Below the pieces are notes generated by a model that was given only the letters and a program-made list of their open reading frames with translations, did not search any database and was not told the origin of the DNA. A stretch of DNA of 64,000 nt from Cinnamomum chago (lineage: Eukaryota > Streptophyta > Magnoliopsida > Laurales > Lauraceae), in contig CP142453.1 of assembly GCA_038049695.1 (NCBI GenBank), forward strand, positions 114,096,001-114,160,000, in the 5' to 3' direction. The translations under genes were made by a program, and so were the position numbers. Position 1 is the stretch's first letter. Each line of letters opens with the position of its first letter. Shown one piece after another: positions 1 through 14,300 of the stretch.

Positions 1-798
1 AATGAATGAATCTTAGATTCCATCCTACATGAAGATTCTCATGCAATGTCATACAGTTATATAATGGTAATAGCATTTTACTGGTAACTATGATGGTCTT
101 AAGGCTTGGTGAACTTGAGCATTCTGGATGTGCTTCTATGTATAAGTTCTACACTAAATAATGAAACAAAGAAATAGCTACGCATAGGGATGGATCAGGT
201 TTCCCACTAATCCTTTGTTTGGACCCCCAATGTCAGGAGATGATTACTTCAACAGTGTGGGGCCGATTTTCCCATGACCAACTGTTTAGAGTATATGGAA
301 GAAAATAAGAATCATTAGGTTTGTGGAAGTCATCAACAACTGACATATCATTTGGGTACTACTTTGACCATGAAGAATACGTGAAGTCAAATCCACTGAA
401 TGGAAATAAATTTGAACAAAGCTTCAACAGAAAACTGGATAACGTTGTCGGAGAATCTTGAGAGGTAACAAAGCTGAAATCAAGATGTCTTTATTGGGAC
501 CCAAGAGGTGAGATGCTGCACACTTTTTTTTATTTTTATTGGCAACATGACTTGAACCCACAACCTCAAGGTTGGAATAGTGAAATGATAAGCATGAAGC
601 AGAAGCCAAAGCAATTGATGATGAGAATTTGCCCACTTTTGTATGAAGATCTTTTGGTAAAGGGAGATACAGGAAGAAGTGTTGCATGGGCAAACACCGC
701 AACATTCATAAGGTGCCATGGTGGTTTGACTTCGTTTTTACAAGATTTGGGCAGTATCTACTATGAACAACATTTGATTCATTCACAAGAGGAATGAC
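1..798. other. Unassigned, probably within LON2 intron 15
   Basis: No exon, transposon terminus or RNA gene could be recognised here on either strand. Short open frames exist but show no family motif. I searched the minus strand for the missing last LON2 exon (expected motif LAAHRYGIK and a C-terminal SKL) and did not find it. Confidence 0.4.
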
Positions 799-2133
799 TA
801 TGGATGAAAATTGCGGTATCGGTCGACCCAAAAAACCAATATCGTCATGGTATTGGTCGCGGGTCGCGGTTGTCGCGGTGTGAAATTTCTTTTTACCCCA
901 ATTTTTTTTTAAAAATATATTAAAAAAATCCAAAATATTGTTAAATGCTAGAAAACGTGTTTTTTTTCAATTAGTAACATCTATAAATCAAGATATTGGT
1001 TCTCCTAAGTTAAACATCCTCTATCTCTATTTATTCATTATTTGTATTAAGTTTTTGTGTTTAATCTTGGGCCTATCATAATAAATGTATTTCTTTTGTA
1101 TCCTTTTGATTAACTACTATTTAACACCAAAGTCTATAATATTTTATTCACATGAATTATAAATGATTAATATGATAGTCGCACAACTCCTATATGACTA
1201 AGCTTTATTAAGGATCCATTTACAATGACATTTATTTTGATTTTTGAATGATTTATTTTTTTATAAGTGGGCCCTAATCGAATGGTACAAGTAAAAATAA
1301 GTAGGAAATGTAATTAAGCAAGTTAGGTTTATAGAAAGCGGGGTCCATTCTAGAGCCCACAGAATTATCATAAATCATGGAAAGTATGGCATTTAATTAA
1401 GCACTTTAGATTTTTTTTACCAAAAATGTTTTTTAGCAGTTTAGACTTAAATGGTGGCCCATAGTGGAACCCACGAGATTATGGTGAATCAATATCCTTA
1501 TTTATAGTCATTTAACTTAGAAGTCAAACCTTACATGGACCGAGAAAAGGGGCATTTGCCCAATATAGCACAATTACACCACACAACACACATTTAAAGG
1601 GCATTGAATGTGGCATTTACATTTTACCAAAAACAGAAGCCCTCAATTCACTTCTTTCTTGGCTTCCAAAGGAGAACATTGGGTGGGTGGGGGATAGAAA
1701 ATGAGAAGAATAAAGAGGGGGAGTGAAGAAAATGGAGAAGCAGCAGCAGAAGAACGGCCAGGGCCACTAGATCTTCTTCGTCTTTCCACCTCCTCACTAT
1801 CTCTATTTTTTTCTTTTTTCTTTTTTCCTTTTGTTCCCTCCATTGTAAGCATGCTAATAGAAAATCTCCCTCAGTTTTTCTCTCAATAAATATTAATAGA
1901 ATGCATAATCCTTTGTCTCCCTCGATTTCTCCCTTCTTTCTTCTCCTTTTTTTTTAGTTTTCATTCCTATGTACTGTTACAATATATGTATCAGCAATAC
2001 CGGTTTTTTGGCCGATATTTCGATATTAACCAATAGGGCCACGATATTTAAATGTGCCGACACCGAGACCAATACACAATAAAATACTGGATCGGTCATG
2101 GGTATCTACGTATGGCCGATATTTTAAACCATG
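799..2133. mobile_element. hAT-like non-autonomous DNA transposon, older copy
   Basis: The left part (about 808-1020) is clearly homologous to the left part of the MITE at 62983-63774: the same run of GGTATCGGTCG-like repeats, a GCGGTGTGAA block, then matching AT-rich sequence. The right end at about 2133 is a terminal inverted repeat of the same type, reading ATATTTTAAACCATG. This copy is about 1.3 kb against 0.8 kb for the other, so one gained or lost internal sequence. The left terminus is degraded and no target duplication is visible, so it is older. No transposase is seen. It lies in LON2 intron 15. Confidence 0.65.
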
Positions 2134-3237
2134 CTTCATAAAGGAATTTGAGAAACAACCATGCACATTCATTTTCAAAATTAAAAAAATGATGTGGCAA
2201 ATACATCAGACAAATAGGGAAACACGACTTTGAAAATGTGGGGAAAAAATCTTTGAGAGATAATAGAAACAAATTGACAGTAGAAATGGAGAAGTGCAAC
2301 CAAATCGAAGACGACAAAAAATCAGTCAAGAGTAGGAGGGAGTGGGATAGTTAAGGAAGAATTGTAGAAGAAAAACCCAATGATGAAAATTATTGTCACA
2401 TGGCCTTATGTGATATTGCAAAAATTAAAAAAGAAAAAAAAATCACATCCTCAGACAAGACCATTGTCACAGCCGCAAAGGTTACTTGTATGTGTCACGT
2501 TACCAACATGAAGGAAATCACCTGACCTCAGGTCAACGAAAGAGAATAGAAATCGAATTTCTTCAATCATATGGCAAATATGAAGAGAATAAATCATATT
2601 GGGAAATCAAAAGAAATTGGAGGGTGCTAATAGAGCAGAATGAAACAAAGGAATTGGTGGCGAGTCATCATGAAAGCCTTTTCACCAAAGAGTGTAGGTA
2701 GGCCAAGTTGTAACAGCTTTCCCATCCCATCTATTCTCCTAACAATATGGTTGCTTGCTTGGAACACGCCTTGCAGAAGAGGAGGCTGAAGCAATGTTGC
2801 ATGATTTTGTAGGCGACATCTCTAAGCCCAGATAGCTTCAAGTTCTCTATCAAAGGCAAGACGGGATGCAAAACAAATTTCCCATTGAAAGCAAATTGAA
2901 TAAAGGACTGAAAGTGATTTTCATTTCTTTGATTCTGAAGGTGTCAAGTCCAGCAAAACTAATTTGTGGCTGAGTGTTGTTGGCACCTTAATTTCACAGA
3001 CATGCCCAAGCATCGATCCCTGGGTCCTCAAATTAAAGTAACACTCCTAAACCAGTAGCCCAACATAGCCACACGCACGCATACGGGCACAAGTGTGCGT
3101 GCCTGCACACACACACACACACACTTCAGGCCCATAGGTAGCATCGGATATGTCTCCAAATTCCTATCAAATATTCTTGCAAACTGAATGAAGTTAATTC
3201 CCATGATAATCAGCTCATTTGTGGTCCTCCTTTACGT
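2134..3237. other. Unassigned intronic stretch
   Basis: No recognisable gene. A plus-strand open frame of about 70 residues near 2486-2701 ends in a stretch vaguely like LINE reverse-transcriptase linkers, but no catalytic motif supports it. A (CA)n microsatellite lies inside at 3106-3124. Confidence 0.3.
3106..3124. repeat. (CA)n microsatellite
   Basis: About nine and a half perfect CA dinucleotides. Confidence 0.9.
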
Positions 3238-3525
3238 TGAGACACATAAGTTTATCTGTAATTTTGGGGGTAATGGGTTTATTTGTAATTTTGAAAGATT
3301 TATCCTAAAATGGGATTAGATTAAATTTATGTTCTATTAGGAAAGTGTTATTATGTGATTAAGTTTCCTAGAATTAGTTGATATCTCTGGTTAAAATTTA
3401 TAAATACCATCGGCTATTCACAATAATACAGATAAAAAGGAATTGCATCAAGACGTAGCCCTAAACTTTAAAAAGGAATTGCATCAAGACGTAGCCCTAA
3501 ACTTTCAACTTGGTATAAAGCATAG
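3238..3525 (+). mobile_element. Copia-type LTR tail plus primer-binding site, fossil
   Basis: A stretch starting TGAGACACATAAG and ending near CTTTCA is followed at once by TTGGTATAAAGCAT. This closely resembles the initiator-Met tRNA primer-binding site (consensus TGGTATCAGAGC) found just after the 5' LTR of plant Copia elements. Inside is a 36-bp tandem duplication (3434-3469 and 3470-3505). No coding part follows and the partner LTR is absent. A broken, old fragment. Confidence 0.4.
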
Positions 3526-5077
3526 CTTTTCGTGTATACACTTTCCTTTCTGTAGTTTCGTCATATCCAAGTTTGTAGAGAGGGCAATATAACAAAGCCC
3601 AGGTAGATCCTTAGTTCCTAAGCCCAACCATAGAAGTGAACTTCCAGCAAACAAAAAAAGATTGAGCCCCTGTTAGAGCTTTGGTGAGCACCTTCATCCT
3701 TCGTCGACTGCTTGTTGTCTTGATGGGACGGAGTCAAGATTGGACCCTTTGGCCAGGTGGTAGAGAGGGCAGATGAGATCGGAAGGAGAGATGGAGATGG
3801 AACGGTGCAGTTGCATTAGAAGCAGGTGTATTAGCATGTGGATATCATGGAGACCACCATGGGACGACTATTGTTGCAAAAATATCTTTTTGAGTAGATT
3901 AGGCAACTTGAGTGTAAATAATTAGTGATTAGGATCGGATCCTCATTACAAGAAATAATATACATCACCTTGAATTAAGGGGTTTATTCGATAGGCCCTT
4001 ACTGTATTTAGCCACAGAGATTACAAAATGGTTCACCAACCCACAATGGGGCACCCAATTCTATTCCAATTTCTGCCATCTTTCTCCATTTCTAGTAAAC
4101 TGTTATAGTGTAATTTCAATCGTGAGTGAGATGGGCACGAATCCTATCCTATAACTTAGATATATTAGAGTTCGGGTCAAATTTTCTCATCTCTCCCAAA
4201 TCCATTATGACGAAAAGTTTCAAAATCATTAAAATAGGAGTAAAACTGTTTAGTTTGTGTTTTTCCTTGGTCGCCCCTCTCTCTCTCTCTCTCTCACTTG
4301 TTCTTTAAGTGACAAACTTTTCTAATTGACGATTTGGTAAGAACTATAGTGTCCTCCATTTAAAATAAATATACACACATATAGCGTACTGTAATTGACT
4401 ACCTGTTAAGCTAATGCAGTGTTTTCTGTCCATTCAAATACAAACATATCCATGCACGCCGCGCTGTGGGGCCCACCTGCTGGCCCACCTCAGGATGGGA
4501 CCTAGGGGAATTTGAAGATCTAGGTCAGGCCCTCCTCTACAAAAAAATCAGCCCAATCCAATCATCTTAACACTGTCATTCATGGCCCATAAGTCCAGTC
4601 CATTTGCATGGTTGAAAACCCAGGTGGTTGTGTACCTTTTTTTTTTGTTTTTTTTTTGGGGGGTGTTGGGGGGTTTTTTTTTGTGTGCGCAATGGCTATT
4701 ATAGAGTACAACAAAAGATACTAACCTAAACTAGGAAGAAGCCTAATTCCATCATAATAGGAAGCCTCACTTGCATCATAACCCTAGCCTAAAATAACTC
4801 AAATTTAATCTAATCATGATCTAAGACAACGTTATTCTCATAATAACAATTTAACCCATAATTACCAACCTGAACCTTAATCACATCATAACACTAGGCT
4901 AAAATAGCCAAATTTTCTAGTCCTGGTCTAAAAAACCCTTATTCTTATGATAACAATTTAACCTTAATTATCACTAAGAAAAGACAAGTTAAAAACAAGA
5001 AAAAAGAATTGGGAAAGGGGAAATCCTTTTCCAGGAAAGAATTTGTAACCATGAAAATGTATGAGATGAAAACACAC
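3526..5077. other. Unassigned stretch of LON2 intron 15
   Basis: AT-rich intronic sequence with a (CT)n run at 4277-4295 and a T/G-rich low-complexity tract around 4640-4685. No exon was found on the minus strand, including the missing LON2 C-terminal exon. Confidence 0.4.
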
Positions 5078-5323
5078 CTTATCCTTGACACCACCAACAG
5101 GTAGCACAAGACCTCTAAGAGTTATTTCTCCAGTCATTGCTGTATCAGCCCGGACTTTCCTCTGACTAAACAAAGAAACTAATGACGTTACTAAAGTCAC
5201 TCCTGCAGATGGCCCATCCTTTGGAACAGCGCCTGCAGGGAAGTGTATATGAATATCACGTCCCTCCAGCAAATTGATCTCCCCAGCAGCTGACAGCTTC
5301 AGATCAGCTGCCTTTGCTCTCAC
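5078..5323 (-). CDS. LON2: LON2 exon 15: protease core with Ser-Lys dyad
   Basis: Codes residues 745-826. Contains PKDGPSAG with the nucleophile Ser783 and ends exactly after GGVKDK, whose last Lys826 aligns with E. coli Lon Lys722 (43 residues after Ser, as in E. coli). The acceptor is TTAG before GTGAGAGC and the donor is AAG/GTGTGT. The C-terminal tail lies in an exon not seen here. Confidence 0.93.
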
Positions 5324-8300
5324 CTAACAAATTCAAAAAGAAGAAGAAATATTTAAACCTCGCATGTAAATAAAAAATAAAAAATAAAAGAAGCTGTCTG
5401 TTCTCTAGTAAGGAGCCTAGCTAAAGATGACTCCAAATGGTAGTTGAGTTGGTTCAGCTCACTTGCTCCCCAAAGCCACATATCAATTGACTTCATCTCA
5501 TTAGGATAAATGCTAAATATAGTTTCAGCCATAAACAAGCCTTTTTATCCAAGGTTATCATTTTCCATTCTGTATCATGGTTCTAAATATAAGTATTGGT
5601 GGGCCACTAACACAGCTACAGCCAATATATCCAATATGACTGATAACTTAACCACATCAGTGGCCGGAGAATGGGTCAGCCATTTTAAGAACTAATGGGA
5701 AAATTAGAATTTTGTATTTCTTACAAGCTTTAGGATGTTCTCAACATAAAAATACAAAAATATGGAAGAAAGCAGGTATAGGCCCGTATATCAATGCCAA
5801 AGGCATATCAATGAATATGAAAAGGCAAGATGGATATGAATGAAAGTGCCGTTTCTTTGGGATGCAAGAAAGATTCCAGGATGCTGATGTGGCTTAATGA
5901 GGGTTTAGAATGGGGGATTTTTCTAGGGTAGTTTTTCTAATGGAAGTTCCACTTTAAGATGTAAGAAAGAATTCGCTATCAGAATGATAGCCAATGACAC
6001 TGATGTAGTTGTATTAGTAAACATTTAAAACCATGATCTGTTCTAAAATAAATAACATACATAAGCAAATCAAGATTTGGAAACCACTAAGTAACAAAAG
6101 CTATTTGACACGGTTCCTAAAACTAAAATGAATGTTGCAAATCATCAAAAGATGTAACAAACTTGTGTCTTTGATTCATCAAAATTAAACATTTGAAATG
6201 TTAAAAAAAATAACAAAGAAAGAAAGCATACCCATGTTAGAGCAATTTGGGCTGATTCTTTAATAACATCACCAAGTTGGCCAGTAAGATGCAAGTCACC
6301 CTTTCCCCCCATTGCCGTGGCCTCAACAAACTGAACCTCTCCACCAAAGGAGGTCCATACAAGCCCAACTGATATTCCAGGAGATGCCACTCGTTCAGCA
6401 GTTTCTCTGTCATCAAACCTAGGAGGCTGCATGGCAGTGCATATACATCATTAGGCTATGGACACAAATTTCACCTGGTACATAAAGATGGAATTTATTA
6501 AAAGTTATTCCCGAATAATGGGATGTGAGGACAGGATAAGTTACCCCCAACACTTTTTCCAGCATAGCCTCATCTACAACCATGGTTGAGGTGCACTTGA
6601 AAGCATTTGATATATCATGCCTGTCCACACCCATTGTAATAACTTCCATTTCAACTTCAGCACCATCTGCAAGTCTTGTGTCTACAAGTGATTCTGCCAT
6701 TGGGTGCATATCTTTGCTGAGAGGAACTGCACATTCTTGCTCAGCAACTTTTACAGCTGCTGCACGCGCCAAGGCAGCTATGTTTCTCTCCAGATTCCGT
6801 ACACCAGCTTCTCTAGTATATCTCTGAATCACAAGTTTCACCATAGCCTACCACAGTAACAGACCATCATTGACAAAAGCATGACAAGGACAATCCTATA
6901 AATAATTATTAACAAAAATAAGGAATTTGTAACAAATTTCGAGAAAAGACCGTGAAACTGTACCACAGAAATGACAAGTGAAGCAACATATCCATTATAT
7001 TTTGATGATTTTTAATCCCATGTACCTTGGAGTGTATATAAAAAAAATCTTAATGTAAGTGCAGTCCACCAACCTCAGGAATTTCTAGGAAGTCAGAGGT
7101 TAAACCGTGTTGATCTAAAACCCGTGGTATTAAATGCTTCATCGCTATTCTTAGCTTTTCTTCTGGTGTATAACCAGGCAGCTCAATGACTTCCATTCGG
7201 TCTAGGAGCGGTGGAGGAATAGGCTGGATCCTATTTGCAGTTGTGATAAATATCACTTTTGAAAGATCAAATGGAACATTCAAATAGCTGGTAATCTTCA
7301 ATTAAGGAATACACATTTTCATGACTTCATTAACTCTTCAATGCCAACTTATGCAGATGTTGAACAAAAAAAATGAAAGTTAAACTAATTATAAAGGTAC
7401 CAAGAGAAAAGATAAGCAACAAAAATTCACATTCTATCAGGGAATAACAGTTTCCAACTTAATGCAAGAGAGAATAAAATGATTTAACAGCTTTAAGAAT
7501 AAACTAAATATAAGAAGCCATATCCTGTTGACCTGGAGACGGCTTTGTCCTTGACAATGAGAATTAGCATGTCCAGGGAGAAGCAGAGCTTGATCATTTA
7601 AAAAAATAAGAAATAAAAATGACCACATGATATTATAAAAGAAATATAACCCAACAAAAAAATATGTTTAAAATCTGAAAGACGCACAGACAAGAACACA
7701 GGATACTGATCATTGAATGTTTTGTTCTGCTCTGGGTCAAGAACCTCCAGTAATGCTGAAGCTGGATCCCCACGAATATCAGAACCAGTCTTGTCAATCT
7801 CATCCAGAAGCATAACTGGATTATTAACAGCTACTCTCTGCAATTAGAAAGTAAAGGTCAAAAAATTTCCTGTTGATGAAGAAGATCACAGGCAGGCAGA
7901 CAGAAATAACTGAGGGATGCTGTAAGGACAGAACCCCACAATTAAAAATTCTAGAATCTAAGCACTTTGTTAAGCTGAGGATGTAAAGTCTGAGGAAAGA
8001 ACACAGCAAGGATTCAAACAGGTTATTGAATATTAAAGCTAACTGTGGCATAGCACAGGAGATACAGCAAGTCAAAAGAATCACCAAATGGAAAAATATT
8101 TTAAGATCCAGAGTTGATTTCTGAAAGATGCTTCAGAAGCAAACATGTCATACTTGCGCACCAGAGTTCTGCTCAACTAAGATGCCATATGATGCAATAT
8201 GAGCGTGGTCAAATCAATTGACGCAAATCAGATCGGTCCAGACCTATCAGCTAAAACTAACACCTCATAGCAAATTTCAGCACACTATCAAAAAAAAAAT

Positions 8301-11300
8301 CAAGCAATCAATTCGTTCAGTTAAATATCAGTTCTCCGGCCCAAAAATCACAATGACACCAATTGCAGGCAGCTAAAACAAGGAATTCAGCCATCAGTGC
8401 TCACACGAAGCCATGTATTAACAAAGGGGAAGTTTGTATGGGCTGTGGGCCATGGAAGGCGAGGAAGTTAGAACTGTGGTCAATTCTCTATAATTGAATA
8501 GTTTGTATGGGTTGTGGGCTGGGGAAGATGAGGAAATAGCAAATGTCATCCATTCCGCCCTTCTAAGTGCTAACATTTGGTGTTGATGGGATGCCTAGAG
8601 GCAAGCCAAGTGCAGAAGGTTTTGAGGGGTCCTTCTCAATAATGAAGGAAAAACCTTGTTCTCCAAGCATGTAGGCATTAGAGATCCCAATGAAACAATG
8701 GTTTTGGCAATTCTAGAGGCCCTTCGGTTCTTTTCAACCTAACTGGGGTAGATTCATTGTGGAGAGTGACTCAACTAATGCGAATTTCTGGGTTTCATCT
8801 AAGGCTTCAAGGCCATGGAAGAGTTTCAACTTAAGGAGATTAAAGCATTATCCTTCCAAATGCAGGCTGTCTTTCATCATGTTAGCATTTGCTGGATGCT
8901 TTAGCTAAAAATGGGGTGGATAGTACTACTACTATGATAGTTTTCATTACGTAAATTTTGTTAGGGCATAATGCTCTTATACAGTTATACCCTTTTTGGG
9001 TTGCGTTTTGTAATCTGTATGGTCCTCTTCACCTCTCAGTTTAATTTTATCCATTACCAATCAAAAAAGAGGACACCATTTGTTATTCTTGGGTGAGACC
9101 AAGTCCATTTAGAAAGGGATTGGTTTGGATGGATGTTATTACAACTGCTATTATTGTGTACCATTCAGGCCTAATACGACATTCAGACTACTGATATTCA
9201 TCCCCAATGACTGCCCAAATCTAATAAACCTATACAAACCAGGTGCAAATAAGCACAAAAGGTGAAATCACAGAGTGTATAAGTGCACAGGTAGCAAACC
9301 TAGCATGAATAATATGTTTCAAATGAAACTGGGCTCGTGCAAAAACAAAAAAGAAGTTCCAATAATCAATGTGTCGACCAGCTCCTTACATCCATTTATA
9401 AAGAAAACACATGAAATAAAAGCCCTAATGAATCTGGATATTGATAATAAGAGAAACTAAATCCTAGACACTAAAAATAACCTAAATATTTTTTTAACAA
9501 CAGCCCTGAACCAACTTGTATAAAAATAGGAAGGGATTCATTACCCTTGAATGGACGTGTGCATCTTGTCATGCAAGCAAATTATTTGGGCCCCTAGTGG
9601 ACCATGAGCCCCACTTGGATTTGTCCAAATCCCAAGCCAACCAGCATCAACTTAGCATCTCACATCCACCATATATACATCCACCACAATTGTCAACACA
9701 GCCAACACCTCTAACCCCACCACTACCTGTATTACACCACCACTGCCTATGTTGTTACTTGCAAGCATAGATGGATCGAAGGATAAATTAGATGAGTTCT
9801 TGACTGACAAAACATTTTTTTTACTCTCTTCTCCTAAAAAAAAGAGCAAACATTATTCCAATTGGAGGTAGGGGATCTTGGACAGTCACCTGTGCACAAC
9901 TACTTTTATATTTTGGGTTTTACACCACCTACACATTCAAAATATGCTGAACTTCTAACAACTTCGCTTGTTTCTTTGCAAAACAGTGTTTCGGGCTCAA
10001 ATACAATTCCAACTCACACCATAGAGCCCTGAATCTTGCATAATAGCTACCAATAGATAGGTCTCCTTGTTCAAACTCTGCAGTTTCCTTTTCCAATTCA
10101 AGTATCTTAGCATTACTTCTCTTTAGGGTATAAGCTACCTCAACGGAGTCCCAAAGTTCCTTGGTGTCAAAATATTTAAAACTGGAAGCAATTCTCCCAT
10201 CGAATTTGGGATCTAGTTCATAATTAACATTTTTTTAGAAACCCAATAAGAATATTTAGGATCCATTTGTGGCTCTTCAATGTGTTTTTCCCCCTCTGAT
10301 AGCCGTTCTTGCTGAATAGCCCAATCTTTATGATGCCATCTAGGAGATTAGGTATAATCCTTGTGTAAAGATTCACAACACTAGATAACCGCTGGATAGA
10401 GGATGGAGAGCTTTCTGCCCCTTGCTTGTACTCCATGTTAAACTCTAGCCTTTATTACTCCTTTTTATTCAAAACAGCCCCCTAAATCACCAACACGCAA
10501 TTGAAAAACCTTGCCCACAATGCTCTAGTAATCTGGATTTTGAATTTAAAAAAAAAATCTTCCAAATTAAATACTCTAGAGGACTGCTCCCATACACACA
10601 AAAATATGGGTTTACCCACTCAGCGAATCATTTTACAGAATCAAACAGTATCTAAGAATGAAACCCCAACACACTAGGTCAAACTATGACCATAATCCTG
10701 CTGGCATCAGCCCTAACCCTAGGTTTCACCAAATAGGTTTTCAAAAACTTACTTGTAGTTATCAAAAAAATATATGTACTTGCAGTCTCCTGTGATACTT
10801 CTACAGTTCTACCCTTCAAAACAATGAATCATTTGTTGCAGTCTTCCTTAAACAGCACAATTGCTGTTATGAAGGAACCCAACACCCAGCAACCAGATCT
10901 AGGGTTCGACCAGCATAGGATTGAAGAGAGACACCACAAAATTGAAGGCTATCCACTTACAGAGTTTGAATGACATTGGTAACAATGTTTCTAATGCAAA
11001 TCAATCTCCTTTTCATGATATTTTGGCCCAGTCGAACCTTTCTTGTATGTCGTCTTCCTATGTTAGATTCAGCCAAGGCTGAGTTGATTAATTTCCACTC
11101 AAACAATTCATCTACCCTTCTTAGATCTCTTGTACAGAAGTCTTCCTTGCTGTGATGCTTTAAGACCAAGTTCAAGGGCTTGATTATATAGAATCTAAAG
11201 TTTTATCATAAAAGGAATAATATGAAAGGAAAGGGACAAAGGAGAACCATTGAGAGAAAGAAATGATCTGGTTGTGGTCTCCAGGGATAAGCCACCGCTG

Positions 11301-14300
11301 CCATATAGAATTTATTATCTTTAAAAAATTTCCAAAAAAAAAAAAAACTAAAATTCTCCCAAATTACATGCACAAGCCCCTAAAGTTTATTAATAAATAA
11401 GTCTACTCGATCTCATAACAGGTAGAAAGTACAAAAAAGGGTAAAATAAAATATGAGGAAGAACACCCTTTTTCAGAAAGAGAACAAGAAAAAAAAAACT
11501 ATGAGGTTGAAACCAGTTTGAATTTGATTAAGATTTTATATCAGCCAGCCATTGTGAAAATAGATAAAAATAATAAACCCAAAAAAATATGAAGCACTGT
11601 ATGTAATGTCTCCAGTACTAACCTTTAATCCATCTATAAGACGTCCTGGCATGCTTCCAATGTACGTCCTGCGGTGTCCTCTAATATCTGCCTCATCCTT
11701 GACGCCACCGAGGGATATGCGTAAAAATTTTCTGTCCAATGCAGCAGCAATAGATGATGCCAAAGATGTCTTTCCAACACCTGGAGGACCAACAAAACAC
11801 AATATTGGACCTTTGGCTTCTGGTTTAAGCTGCACGTCAGGAGATTTAAATCAGCAACAATCAGTTGGATTTGGAGGTAACCAAACATAAAACAAAGTTG
11901 GTTGCAGGAGGATGGGGCAAGTAATATACTTTGCGAACAGCAAGATATTCGATTATCCGCTGCTTGACCTTCACTAATCCATAGTGATCACTGTCAAGAC
12001 GCTCCTTAGCAGCTTTGAGATCCAGTTCATGCTCTTCACTGGCCTTCTGCCAGGGGAGATCAGCAAGAAGTTCCAGGTATACTCGAGAACTACTATAACC
12101 AGGTTGCTGAGGTTGCATTTTTCTCAGTCGCCTGAGGATAAGCATTGTCAAGTCAGAAACTTAATGTAGAAGCTATGCACTTCATATAGAACTAATATCT
12201 TACAATCAGAACCAAATATATGAGGCTCAACCCAGGAAAACAGCATGAGAACACTCCTAGAAACGCATGCACAATGCTCACTCTGATTTTATGCAAAAAA
12301 TGCTTCAATAAGTCCTATCAATACGTCGAAAAGTTCCAAGCATACAAACCTACATCTTGTGCTAAAATTATGGAGGAAGCTTTCTTAATGATAACTTAGC
12401 ATACCGTAGCTCTCTTTGTGCATGCTTCCAGACATTGGGAGGCATACCAGCACTTTGCATCTTTCTTTCTAGGGCAACTATATCATCCTCATCATCGTCA
12501 TTGTCACCAAGCTCCTCTTTTATTGCCCTCATCTGAAAAGTAATTTTATAAATAAAATTTCTGTAGTTACAAATTCAGGTAATAAATAAATCATAAAAAA
12601 GATGGAAGTTGTTTTAAGATCTAGTGAAGTGTTTGTCATGATCAACATAAGATGGACAAACAGAAGACAACTTTCAAAAAAATTAATAAATCAAACAATA
12701 AACTCCCAACAAGGATTAGGGAGAAGATACTCAAAAGGCCACATAAGATGGACAAACAGAACATTACTTTCAAAACTTTAACAAATTAAGCAATTAAGCC
12801 CCGATGGGGATGAGTAAAAAAGTACTTATAAATCCAATATCAAATAGTTGTAATAAGGTTTGATTATAATGATAATGAAATTGCCATCGTACATGAGATT
12901 ATGAACACAACAACAACAATAACAACTACAACAGAGTCTCTTCACACACAGAAAAGCAGACATAAGGGGACAAACCTGTTGACGCAGAAGATATTCTTTC
13001 TGAGATTTTGATAGCTGCCCCTCAACCTTTTGAGTTATCTTCTCCGCTACACGAATTGACTGTTACAGAAGACTTGCATTAAATGCACAGCAGATCAATC
13101 CATGATGATAGTATAGAAGCCATAAAATGATACATGAGAGATATCACCTCAAAAGTATCTATAAAGTCTAATCTACTACCTTGCCAATAATAATAATAAC
13201 CTTTCCCAGAAAAGGGTCTAATCTACTAGCAAATGGCATTTACCTGTAAATGTCGGTCGACTAACTCGGTAGCTTTTGAAAGCCTTACTTTCAAGTCGAC
13301 CGAGTCTAGCATAGAAAGCTGCTCCTCAAAACTGATCTCAAAGCTAGCAACAAATATATCGGCGAGCCTATGTACAGGAACTGTCTCGAGAAGAACTTTC
13401 GTCCTGCCAATAGTTTTCTGTTTCTGTAATAATAAGTTGAAAGGGGATGAAATAAGATTCGCTGATGCACTGAGAGACGAACATAATTTCATAAATTATG
13501 CACAAAGAAACTAACCAATCAAAATTGATACAAAAATTAAATCCCAATAGGAAAACAAGAGAAAGTTCCCTCAATAATGAAAAAACGTGATTTTACGAGA
13601 GATCCTCTGGATTCCTGGGTTAAAAAAATTCTGGACTTAATAAGCCTCAGGAAACTCTACCTTTCCTTATTTCTAGTTTCTGTACATCTGGGGCCATTAA
13701 AATTCTGGACTTAAGCCTCTGGACCCAGCAGATAGGCAATTAAAATGAAACACAACAGCAGTCCAAGATCCCTCAAACATGGACCTCTCAAGTATGGGAA
13801 ATGGGTCAGTTAACTGCACTGAGGGTCAGAAAAGTATAATTACCCTAGATTTTAACATGTTTGTTGTCAGTTGCAAGATTTAAACAAGACTCGCTCTAGC
13901 ACTTGAGATAATCCTACATTATCATCATTTAAGAGGGTGTGGAAATTTAGAAACAACTGGAAGGAGTAACTTTTTATGTGGACATCTATTCAAGCCCTTG
14001 AGTATCTTTTTGAGATCTATGATGGCAGTTTCTACAGTTGTCCTATAGGTGACTACTGGCTACACCTTGTAGTTATTTACTTGTAGCATCATGCTGTCCA
14101 CCATATTGGTTAGTAAACCTGTGACACAGATGAGGGTTTGCATCGAAGCTTTGCATAGTGGAAATCTAATTAATCTCCAAAACTCTTAATGTCTTACAAT
14201 GATCATATATATAGATTTAAAATTAAAAAAAACCCTAGTATCCAAGACTCCTAATGAATTTAGAAAACTAATCCTAATGACAACTAATTAAAGAAATAAA

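Noticed and set aside
1-5077. Last LON2 exon (LAAHRYGIK... to SKL)
   Set aside because: Scanned the minus strand for it without success; probably beyond the left edge.
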